Assembly: GCA_033720735.1 (NCBI GenBank)
Contig: JAWWBX010000271.1
Coordinates: forward strand, 1 to 6,118
DNA from: B8-G4 sp033720735
GTDB taxonomy: Bacteria; Bacteroidota; Bacteroidia; Chitinophagales; Saprospiraceae
Length of the DNA: 6,118 nt
Reading direction: 5' to 3'
Each line of letters starts with the position of its first letter. Within the stretch, counting starts at the first letter, position 1. Under the pieces are notes generated by a model. It made no database searches. It was not told the origin of the DNA and saw only the letters and a program-made list of their open reading frames with translations. The translations under genes were made by a program, and so were the position numbers. This document shows positions 1-6,118 of the stretch, piece after piece.

Positions 1-966
1 AAACACCTTTCGGGAAATACCACCCCGGAGGAGTACCAGCGTCTGATGACGTGGCTGGCCGAGGCACCCGCCCACCGCCGGTTGTTTGACGAGATGGAGC
101 AGGTCTGGGACGAAACCGATGTCCCAACCTTGTCCCGCGATGACCGTGAACGGTACTGGCAAGGTATCCAGGCAGCGATCGCAGCGCCGGAACCGCGCCG
201 GGTAAGACGGCCGCTGTGGACCCGCCGGGTGGCGGCAGCCGCCGCAGTCCTCATCCTGGGTATTGCGGGCTGGTATTGGTTTGATCAAAGGCCGGTGCAG
301 GACGGCGTCCAGATGGCCGTGTTGGCAGACCGGAACGACGAGCAGGTCGTACTGCCTGACAGTTCACGCGTCTGGCTGCGTGCAGGCAGCACGATGACCT
401 ACGAAGAGCAGGACGGCAGGAGACATGTCGCCTTGACCGGCGAAGCCTACTTTGAGGTGACCAGTGACCCGCAGCGTCCGTTTACTGTTTCGGTGGGCGA
501 TGCGGTGGCCACAGTGCTTGGAACCCGGTTTACCCTGAGCGAAAAGGCTGATGGGCAGGTGGAGCTGTTTGTCACCGAGGGGTTGGTCGCGTTTACCCAG
601 GCGGATTCCGCTGATAGCATCAGGGTTGCGGCCCGGCAGTTGGCGGTCGCACAGCCAGGCCAGCGCACGCCGGTCCGTGTGCCAGTGCTGCGCCATGATG
701 TCAATCGCCTGAGCTGGGTGGATCAGAAACTCGTGTTCGACCACGCACCCTTGTCCTTCGTCCTCGCAGATCTGGAACGGCATTTCGGGGTCTCCTTCGA
801 ACTCGATGACCCGGGATTGGGGAGTTGCGAGTTGAAGGCGGACTTCGACCAGGCAACGCTCGAGCAGGTGCTGGAAACGATCGCATTCAGTCTCAATTGT
901 AAGATCAGTCAAGACAATAACGTGTACCGGGTTGCCGGTACCCCTTGTGATAACCCGACCAAATGA
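1..966 (+). CDS. FecR-family anti-sigma factor / sigma regulator, 5' end missing
   Basis: Inner-membrane regulator that, in this family, holds an ECF sigma factor and relays a signal from the periplasm. The frame is open to base 1, so the gene begins upstream; the ATG at 46 lies inside the conserved N-terminal region (TPEEYQRLMTWLAEAP just before and after it) and is not the likely start. Counting from base 1 (321 residues visible): cytoplasmic N-terminal FecR region about 1-60; one membrane helix about 77-94 after an Arg-rich stretch; FecR domain about 103-200 with LPDSSRVWL, GEAYFEV, RPFTV and VLGTRF; C-terminal DUF4974/STN-like domain about 238-312. Three cysteines (about 276, 300, 316) lie in the predicted periplasmic part. 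The stop overlaps the next start by 4 bases, implying translational coupling. The partner FecI-type sigma factor is not in the window and is expected upstream (inference). Confidence 0.93.
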   Translation, partial: KHLSGNTTPEEYQRLMTWLAEAPAHRRLFDEMEQVWDETDVPTLSRDDRERYWQGIQAAIAAPEPRRVRRPLWTRRVAAAAAVLILGIAGWYWFDQRPVQDGVQMAVLADRNDEQVVLPDSSRVWLRAGSTMTYEEQDGRRHVALTGEAYFEVTSDPQRPFTVSVGDAVATVLGTRFTLSEKADGQVELFVTEGLVAFTQADSADSIRVAARQLAVAQPGQRTPVRVPVLRHDVNRLSWVDQKLVFDHAPLSFVLADLERHFGVSFELDDPGLGSCELKADFDQATLEQVLETIAFSLNCKISQDNNVYRVAGTPCDNPTK

Positions 967-2486
967 AGCAACTACTTTGTATCGCATGGATTGCCCTTTC
1001 AGGGCTGCTGCAAGCGCAGACGATCAATTTTTCTGCCGAGGTGACATTGCAATACGACGGCCACAGCCTGGATCAGGTACTTGGCGACCTGACACATCGC
1101 TACGGCATCAAGTTCTCTTACAGCCGTCAGATCGTGCCGGTCGACGCGCCGGTGTATGTCGATCTGCGCGACGTTGCATTGGCCGACGCCCTGGCAGAGT
1201 TGTTTGCCGGAACCGGCGTGATCTACGGATTCATTGGAGACCAGATCGTGCTGAGTGTCGATCCTGCCCGGCAATGGGGACTCATGCACCAATATGATGA
1301 TGACGACTCACTGGCCGATGCCAGCGAGGGTTTGAACGAGAGCCGGAGTACGATCCCATCACCAACCAAACTTCCAATTTCGTACACGGCATTTACGATG
1401 GATGTGAGCCCGCGCGACTGGGCGGGACGCAACGCGCGTTACGTTGAACATGAGCGGCAGCGCCGGCTGGCACACGCCGAGCATGCTTCCGGTGGGCTGC
1501 GTTTCCAGGCGTCCCTGTTTCCTCCGCTGCAGGCGAGATCGCATCCGGGATCCGACGAACCGGTCAACCTGTCCTTCAACCTGCTTTGGGGGACGACACC
1601 CGGTCTCCAGGGATTCGAACTGGGTGGTTTCGGCAACTATGCGCGCGGCGATGTCCAGGGGCTGCAGATTGCCGGAGCCTTTAACGGCACCAGAGGTGAA
1701 CTGGAGGGCCTGCAAGTGTCTGGCTTTGGCAATTATGCCCGGCACTACGCGAGTGGGTTGCAAATCGGAGGTGCCGGCAATGTCGCTGGCGCCGGCGGGG
1801 ACCTGGTGCAGGTCGGCGGTGCGGCGAATATCGCCGCCGGGGCAGTTGCCGGCCAGTTTGCGGGTGCCGTCAACGTTGCTGATCGGGCCGCCGTGCAAGT
1901 TGCACCCGTGAATGTCGCAAAACACGTGACCGGCCTTCAGCTGGGGGTGATCAATGTGGCGGATACCGTATCCGGTACAGCCATCGGGTTGTTCACTTTT
2001 GTGCGCAACGGGTACCGTTCGTTTGAAGTCGCCGCTGAAGAAACTATGCATGCCAACGCTAATTTTCGCCTGGGTGTACGGACCTTCTATAACATCTTTC
2101 ACATCGGTGCGCATGACGACCACGCGCGCAGCTGGTCGCTGGGATACGGGATCGGCACCTCGATCAGGTCGGGACGGAGCAGCTACGTTCAGCTCGAACT
2201 GCTGAGCCGGCATGTCAATGAAGAGGAGACCTGGACCGATGAACTCAACCTGCTCAATTCTTTCAACCTGACCTGGGATCTCAAGTTGGCGGGCCCCATT
2301 CGGCTGGCCCTGGGACCGACCTTTAACGTGGCCGTTTCGCAACGGTACAACCCGGTATCGGAGACCTACGGGATGGACCTTCCCAACTATACCTTTCACG
2401 AACGCACGTATCACAACGGAGGGAGACCCGTCAATGTCAAGTACTGGGTCGGCTTCCATGCCGGACTGCGCTTCAGTTCGGACTGA
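963..2486 (+). CDS. Secreted STN-domain protein with Gly/Asn surface repeats and beta-rich C-terminus
   Basis: 507 residues. Residues 1-19 look like a signal peptide (hydrophobic core, likely cleavage after LLQA). Residues about 24-99 form an STN (secretin/TonB short N-terminal) domain: HSLDQVLGDLTHRYGIKFSY, then VYVDLRDVALADALAELF and a terminal IVLSV strand. Residues 101-200 are a polar linker with a DDDD run. Residues 217-350 are tandem repeats of pattern GLQxxGxxNxA, resembling the 'LA_2272 surface repeat' family. Residues 351-507 are rich in alternating aromatic/polar beta strands (NGYRSFEV, FRLGVRTFYNIF, WSLGYGIGTS, GLRFSSD) and may form a small outer-membrane barrel. STN domains normally bind the periplasmic end of FecR, so a relay role beside FecR is plausible, but the function is inferred. 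The start is set by the ATGA overlap with the FecR stop and by the signal peptide directly after it. No carboxypeptidase-like domain follows the STN domain. Confidence 0.9.
   Translation: MKQLLCIAWIALSGLLQAQTINFSAEVTLQYDGHSLDQVLGDLTHRYGIKFSYSRQIVPVDAPVYVDLRDVALADALAELFAGTGVIYGFIGDQIVLSVDPARQWGLMHQYDDDDSLADASEGLNESRSTIPSPTKLPISYTAFTMDVSPRDWAGRNARYVEHERQRRLAHAEHASGGLRFQASLFPPLQARSHPGSDEPVNLSFNLLWGTTPGLQGFELGGFGNYARGDVQGLQIAGAFNGTRGELEGLQVSGFGNYARHYASGLQIGGAGNVAGAGGDLVQVGGAANIAAGAVAGQFAGAVNVADRAAVQVAPVNVAKHVTGLQLGVINVADTVSGTAIGLFTFVRNGYRSFEVAAEETMHANANFRLGVRTFYNIFHIGAHDDHARSWSLGYGIGTSIRSGRSSYVQLELLSRHVNEEETWTDELNLLNSFNLTWDLKLAGPIRLALGPTFNVAVSQRYNPVSETYGMDLPNYTFHERTYHNGGRPVNVKYWVGFHAGLRFSSD
1611..2012 (+). 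repeat. Coding tandem repeats, 16-residue units shortening to 13-15
   Basis: Within the STN protein, a conserved Asn recurs at residues 225, 241, 257, 273, 289, 304, 317 and 331, giving spacings of 16, 16, 16, 16, 15, 13 and 14. The first five units (1611-1658, 1659-1706, 1707-1754, 1755-1802, 1803-1850) are exactly 48 bases each and follow GLQxxGxxNxAxxxxx. The later units are shorter, such as GLQLGVINVADTVS, and the last (about 1974-2012) is degenerate, with Thr at the Asn position. The units are conserved in protein sequence and diverged in DNA, so this is an old, selected repeat and not a recent expansion. The regular Gly/Asn/hydrophobic pattern suggests a beta-solenoid or a repeated beta-hairpin surface; that fold is inferred. 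Confidence 0.85.
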
Positions 2487-2514
2487 CAAGCACCATTCAC
2501 CAGACGATCAGACC

Positions 2515-2527
2515 GGGGCCTGGCCCC
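2515..2527 (+). terminator. GC-rich hairpin in the gap before the receptor gene (possible terminator or attenuator)
   Basis: The perfect inverted repeat GGGGCCTGGCCCC lies 28 bases after the stop of the STN protein (5-bp stem with a CTG loop). No T-run follows, so it is not a standard intrinsic terminator; it could reduce read-through into the receptor gene, protect a processed 3' end, or be chance in GC-rich DNA. The rest of the 125-base gap (2487-2611) shows no convincing Bacteroidota promoter (no TTG/TAnnTTTG pair seen) and no small ORF that I would support. Confidence 0.3.
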
Positions 2528-2611
2528 AACTCAATCAATCACCCGGACCTGGAGTGTCATGTGCAATGATCCTGTACCTGGCCGTGCCATGTCCAACCAA
2601 ACTTCAAAACC

Positions 2612-4996
2612 ATGACCATGAAACAATGCCTGTTCCTGCTGTACGGATGCCTGTTGTCAGGTGCGCTGTTTGCCCAGGAGCAGACCCAATCGATCCGCGG
2701 AACGATTGTGGACAAGGAAAGCCAGCTCCCCCTGGCCGGGGCCAACGTGCTGGTGGAGAAGACCATCCCGCTCCTGGGTAGCAGCACCGAGGAGGACGGT
2801 ACTTTCGAGATTCTGGACGTACCCGTCGGGCGGCATACCCTGGTAGTGAGCTACCTGGGCTATCAGCCACTGACCCTCGCCAACCAGCTGGTGATCAGCG
2901 GCAAGCAGCTGGTACTCGAGATCGAGCTGGAAGAGTCGACAATCGCGATGGAAGAAGTGGTCGTCCGCGGTCGAGAAGACGAGGTGACCGCCATGAATGA
3001 AATGGCACTTGTCAGTGCGCGGGCGTTCTCGGTTGAGGAGACAGCAAGGTATGCCGCCAGTTTCCATGACCCCGCCCGGATGGCACGCAACTATGCCGGC
3101 GTTTCGGCAACCGGAGGTGATTCCGATCTCTTCAACGAGATCATCGTGCGAGGCAACTCACCACGCGGGGTGCTCTGGCGCATGGAGGGGATCGAGATCC
3201 CCAATCCCAATCATTTCGGGTCCCTGGGCAACACCGGTGGCGGCATCAGCATGTTGAGCAGCAGCACGCTGTCGAACTCCGATTTCTACACCGGGGCCTT
3301 TCCGGCGGAATTTGGCAACGCTTCATCAGGGGTCTTCGATCTCAATCTGCGTAAAGGCAATGACCAGCGACGCGAGTATGCCTTCATGATCGGCCTGCTG
3401 GGGATCGAGGCCGCTGCTGAAGGACCGTTCTCGACTGAAGGTCGCGGAAGTTATCTCGTGAATGTGCGCTACTCCACGCTGAGTGCCCTGTCGGCGCTGG
3501 GGCTCAATCCGGCCGGCGATGTCCTGCCCGCCTATGGTGATCTTTCGTTCAAGTTGCACATCCCCACCCAGGGATTCGGGCAGTTCAGCGTGTTTGGCCT
3601 CGGAGGGTTCAACGATGCGTATTTCGAGCCTGAGCGCGACAGCACCGTGTGGTTCGACAGCGAGGACCGCGAGGGTTTCGTCGAAACGCAGAAGACCGGC
3701 GTGATCGGGTTGTCACACAAGATCCTGCTCGGTGCCAACAGTTATCTGCAGACGGTTGCGGCGGCTAGCACGGAGGAATACGACGGGGATGGCTACACGC
3801 TGGTACCTTCCGAAGGCTACCGGAGGCAGCAGGAGTACCTTGATGCCTTCAACGACCGGACCTTCCGGCTGAGCAGCACCTATCATCGCAAGATCGACGC
3901 CCGAAACAGCTACAAGCTCGGTGCCATTGCCACGCATCGCTCGTTTGATTTCTCGTCACGCTATCTTGATGATGACCTCGGCAGTCTGCGCACCTACCTG
4001 CAGCAGGACGGTTCGTCGCAACAATTTCAGGCGTTTGGACAGTACCGCTGGCGCCCCTCGGAACGGCTGACCCTGACCGGCGGTGTGCACTACAACTACT
4101 TCGGACTGACGGGTGACTGGACTCTTGAGCCGAGAGCAGCCGCCAAGCTCGAACTTCCGGGGCAAAATACTATCAGTGCAGCAGTCGGGCTGCATTCCAA
4201 ACCGGAGCACCCGTCCTTCTACTTCATCGAAGGGGCCGATGGTGCCGAACCCGGCGACCAGCCCAATGCGCACCTGGATTTTACCAAATCATTCCATGCC
4301 GTGCTTGGGTACGGACACCGTTTCAACACGCATTTGCGCATCCATGCCGAACTGTACTACCAGCATCTGTACGATGTGCCCGTGGAGCGCGACCCGGCCG
4401 AGATCACCTCGATGCTCAACGTGCTCAGCATCTGGGATCTGCTCGGGACCGGTGCAGCCATCAATAGCGGCCGTGGACGCAACTTGGGACTGGACCTCAC
4501 GATAGAGAAGAGTTTCAGTCACAACTACTACTTCCTGGTGACCACCTCGCTGTATGACTCGCAGTTCCGGGCGATCAATGGCAGCTGGTACAACACACGC
4601 TTCAACAGCCGGTACCAGTGCAATTTCATCGGCGGCAGAGAGTGGAAGCTGGGACGATCAGACGACAATATTCTCGGTTTTAATCTCAAGGCCATTGTGA
4701 ATGGCGGCGAACGGACGACACCGATCGACCTCGCACAATCCCGCGAGCGTGGCTATACGGTGTACCAGTCAGACCGGACGCTGGAGGCATTGGCCGGAAC
4801 GTATTACCGGTTTGACCTCGGGATGAGCTACACCATCAACCGGCCAAAGATGACGCACTCGGTACGGCTGGATATCCAGAACGTCACCAACCGGCTCAAT
4901 ATCTTTGATACCTACTACAGCCAGGCTTCTATGAACCTGGCGCATGAGTACCATACCGGCCTGTTTCCCGTATTGAGCTACCGGGTGGAGTTCTAG
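2612..4996 (+). CDS. TonB-dependent outer-membrane receptor with N-terminal carboxypeptidase-regulatory-like domain
   Basis: 794 residues. Predicted outer-membrane active transporter powered by TonB; substrate unknown. Residues 1-21 are a signal peptide (likely cleavage after ALFA). Residues about 27-108 are a CarboxypepD_reg-like beta-sandwich (IRGTIVDKESQLPLAGANV, EDGTFEILDVPVGRHTLVVSYLGYQ). MEEVVVRG at about 113 begins the plug, about 113-248, with NEIIVRGNSPRGVLWRMEGI and FPAEFGNASSGVFDLNLRKG. The remainder is the barrel, ending in SYRVEF with the terminal Phe usual for barrel insertion. There is no STN domain, unlike FecA-type transducers. It is shorter than typical SusC proteins of about 1000 residues, and no SusD partner is adjacent, so glycan uptake is not supported. 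An ATG at 2618 (MKQC...) is an equally possible start. The upstream bases are A/C-rich with no Shine-Dalgarno, as is common in Bacteroidota. It may share a transcript with the upstream regulator genes or have its own promoter. Confidence 0.93.
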   Translation: MTMKQCLFLLYGCLLSGALFAQEQTQSIRGTIVDKESQLPLAGANVLVEKTIPLLGSSTEEDGTFEILDVPVGRHTLVVSYLGYQPLTLANQLVISGKQLVLEIELEESTIAMEEVVVRGREDEVTAMNEMALVSARAFSVEETARYAASFHDPARMARNYAGVSATGGDSDLFNEIIVRGNSPRGVLWRMEGIEIPNPNHFGSLGNTGGGISMLSSSTLSNSDFYTGAFPAEFGNASSGVFDLNLRKGNDQRREYAFMIGLLGIEAAAEGPFSTEGRGSYLVNVRYSTLSALSALGLNPAGDVLPAYGDLSFKLHIPTQGFGQFSVFGLGGFNDAYFEPERDSTVWFDSEDREGFVETQKTGVIGLSHKILLGANSYLQTVAAASTEEYDGDGYTLVPSEGYRRQQEYLDAFNDRTFRLSSTYHRKIDARNSYKLGAIATHRSFDFSSRYLDDDLGSLRTYLQQDGSSQQFQAFGQYRWRPSERLTLTGGVHYNYFGLTGDWTLEPRAAAKLELPGQNTISAAVGLHSKPEHPSFYFIEGADGAEPGDQPNAHLDFTKSFHAVLGYGHRFNTHLRIHAELYYQHLYDVPVERDPAEITSMLNVLSIWDLLGTGAAINSGRGRNLGLDLTIEKSFSHNYYFLVTTSLYDSQFRAINGSWYNTRFNSRYQCNFIGGREWKLGRSDDNILGFNLKAIVNGGERTTPIDLAQSRERGYTVYQSDRTLEALAGTYYRFDLGMSYTINRPKMTHSVRLDIQNVTNRLNIFDTYYSQASMNLAHEYHTGLFPVLSYRVEF

Positions 4997-5023
4997 TACC
5001 ATTTGCAATACAAACAGAGAGCG

Positions 5024-5872
5024 ATGCAGAAACCAGGAGCCCTCATTCTTGCCGGAGTGATGCCCGTGGTGGTGACACTACTGTTCATGAAGTTTGTCAG
5101 CCTCAATCTGAGCTATGCCTTTGTCATCAGTGCCCTGGCTCTGTTCCTGTCGGGCTGGTGGCAAAGAGACAATGCCAGTCACCCGTTGATGAAAGTGCTG
5201 GTCATTGCCGGGCCGCTGACAGTCATTTTTTACCTGCTGGTGGTGCGCACGCTGCCTGGCTTGTGGGTGTTGCTGCCTTGCTTCCTGCTGGCGGTATGGA
5301 TCGGCATCATGGTGAAAAAGGGGGTGGTGTATCGTATCGCAAGTGGCACGCTGCTCCTGATGGTAGGGGTACTGGCGGGCTTCTTTGTCCCGCGCATCAT
5401 TGCCGACACGCTGAGCGAACGGATGAACGAGCCAGCGCCGGTATTTGTCCTTGAGGGTCTGCCGGGTCAGGACACGCTGACCAACGCAACCCTTCGGGGC
5501 AACGTAGTGGTCCTGGACTTTTTCGGGACCTGGTGTGCGCCGTGCATTGCGGAAATGCGCGAACTGGATGAGGTGCAGGCACACTTTTCAGGCCGCCAAC
5601 ACCAGCCCGTGTTCGTCATCGCCTGCACGGATACCGGGGGCGATACGCCGGAAAAAGCGCTGAACTTCCACCGGACGAGACAACTCCCCTTCGCTCTTGC
5701 CTATGATCACGAGGGTCGGGTGCACAGGGCATTTGGCTTTACCGGCGTGCCGGGCCTGGTCATTCTCGACCGTCAGGGGCAAATGCGCTTCAGGCACGAA
5801 GGGTTCAATGCGGCGGAAGATTTGCAGGGGGTGTTGATCCCCGTTCTGGAGGATCTGCTGAATGAGCAGTGA
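5024..5872 (+). CDS. Membrane-anchored TlpA/ResA-like thioredoxin-domain protein
   Basis: 282 residues from the ATG at 5024. A TTG at 5003 would add seven residues, but ATG gives a clean hydrophobic N-terminus and has an AGAGA stretch just upstream, so it is preferred. About five membrane helices are visible (roughly 5-24, 29-47, 57-75, 78-97, 106-125), then a thioredoxin-fold domain at about 136-282. Redox motif WCAPC (Cys171 and Cys174) follows VVVLDFFGT; the cis-proline loop is TGVPGLVILD (Pro243). With five helices and a cytoplasmic N-terminus the redox domain would sit in the periplasm, where TlpA/ResA relatives reduce disulfides, for example in cytochrome c maturation or on envelope proteins. 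The helices do not look like the DsbD/CcdA transporter domain, since they lack its paired cysteines; only Cys86 is in a helix. Same strand as the receptor, with a 27-base gap, so probably co-transcribed. The specific substrate is unknown. Confidence 0.88.
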   Translation: MQKPGALILAGVMPVVVTLLFMKFVSLNLSYAFVISALALFLSGWWQRDNASHPLMKVLVIAGPLTVIFYLLVVRTLPGLWVLLPCFLLAVWIGIMVKKGVVYRIASGTLLLMVGVLAGFFVPRIIADTLSERMNEPAPVFVLEGLPGQDTLTNATLRGNVVVLDFFGTWCAPCIAEMRELDEVQAHFSGRQHQPVFVIACTDTGGDTPEKALNFHRTRQLPFALAYDHEGRVHRAFGFTGVPGLVILDRQGQMRFRHEGFNAAEDLQGVLIPVLEDLLNEQ

Positions 5873-5881
5873 TGGCAACAC

Positions 5882-6118
5882 CTACAGGAGGTGCGCAAAC
5901 AAGTCGGGATGCTGCTCCACGAATTCCTTCCAGATCTTGCGGCGGCTCACGAAATAAATGCTGTTGCCGAAAGCCGATTTCTGCACAAACCTGAACACCA
6001 CGACCTGAGCGACCAGCAAATCCAGTTCGTTGATGCCTTTGAGGCTGTCGTACGTGTAGCGATAGGTCTTGAAGTAGTTGGTCACGAAGAAATGGTCTTG
6101 TGCCATTTCCACGCGCTT
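5882..6118 (-). CDS. Unrecognised protein, C-terminal fragment (5' end beyond the window)
   Basis: The minus-strand frame is open to the right edge and ends at a TAG (5882-5884), giving 78 visible residues. GTG at 6112 and ATG at 6106 are possible starts, but the frame continues upstream (Lys-Arg) and the visible part looks like the end of a longer protein. It has aromatic-rich alternating strands (HFFVTNYFKTYRYTYDSL, VVVFRFVQ, FGNSIYFVS) followed by a short amphipathic C-terminal helix (KIWKEFVEQHPDLFAHL). This strand-then-helix order resembles small PH-like-domain proteins, a weak inference. Its composition (many F, Y, V, K) is that of a real protein and differs from the Arg/Pro/Ser-rich shadow frames elsewhere. 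It converges on the thioredoxin gene with 9 bases between stops. Confidence 0.7.
   Translation of the reverse strand, partial: KRVEMAQDHFFVTNYFKTYRYTYDSLKGINELDLLVAQVVVFRFVQKSAFGNSIYFVSRRKIWKEFVEQHPDLFAHLL

Noticed and set aside
364..987. Minus-strand open frame of 207 codons opposite the FecR gene
   Set aside because: The FecR and DUF4974-like motifs on the plus strand explain this region; the antisense translation shows no domain or signal.
932..1297. Plus-strand frame bridging the FecR/STN junction
   Set aside because: It overlaps two well-supported genes in another frame, and its translation is Arg/Cys/Pro-rich with no motif.
1611..2012. Recent tandem-duplication or CRISPR-like repeat at DNA level
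   Set aside because: Units are similar as protein but not as DNA, are contiguous without spacers, and stay in frame in a coding gene.
1359..2489. Long minus-strand open frame (376 codons) opposite the STN-repeat gene
   Set aside because: It mirrors the plus-strand gene over nearly its full length, has no recognisable domain, and its composition is that of a GC-rich shadow frame. The plus strand has clear STN and repeat signatures.
1362..2605. 13-base direct repeat CCAACCAAACTTC at 1362-1374 and 2593-2605, the second copy just before the receptor start
   Set aside because: One copy is inside coding sequence, and a 13-base match is not surprising by chance in a 6-kb window; flanking bases do not match.
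2612..4996. Receptor as a SusC-type glycan transporter
   Set aside because: It is shorter than usual SusC proteins and no SusD-like lipoprotein gene follows; the next gene encodes a membrane thioredoxin.
5003..5023. TTG at 5003 as start of the thioredoxin gene
   Set aside because: It lies only 6 bases after the receptor stop and adds a polar stretch before the first helix; the ATG at 5024 gives a normal membrane-protein start.

Overview
The window looks like a chromosomal fragment of a moderately GC-rich Bacteroidota, possibly a Lewinella/Saprospira-like lineage. That placement is an inference from four things: a FecR anti-sigma regulator with a C-terminal STN-like domain, a TonB-dependent receptor that starts with a carboxypeptidase-regulatory-like domain, a 'surface repeat' protein with an STN domain, and starts without clear Shine-Dalgarno sequences. 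No RNA gene, CRISPR array, insertion sequence or phage gene was seen.

Layout: four genes run left to right. (1) A FecR-family anti-sigma regulator fills 1-966; its 5' end lies outside the window. (2) It overlaps by 4 bases (ATGA) a secreted protein at 963-2486, made of an N-terminal STN domain, an acidic linker, about nine 16- to 13-residue Gly/Asn repeats and a beta-rich C-terminal part. (3) After a 125-base gap with a GC-rich hairpin comes a 794-residue TonB-dependent outer-membrane receptor (2612-4996). (4) Its stop is followed 27 bases later by a five-helix membrane protein carrying a TlpA/ResA-like thioredoxin domain with a WCAPC motif (5024-5872). On the minus strand, ending 9 bases from that gene's stop, is the C-terminal part of an unrecognised protein (5882-6118), which enters from the right edge.

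Working model: genes 1-3 resemble a FecIRA-type cell-surface signalling and uptake module, with the ECF sigma factor probably just upstream of the window. In classical FecA-type transducers the STN signalling domain is the N-terminus of the receptor. Here the receptor has no STN domain, and the STN domain is on a separate repeat-containing protein translationally coupled to FecR. This split arrangement is the most interesting point in the window. The thioredoxin protein may service the envelope proteins; FecR has three cysteines in its predicted periplasmic C-terminal part. The substrate of the receptor cannot be read from the sequence.
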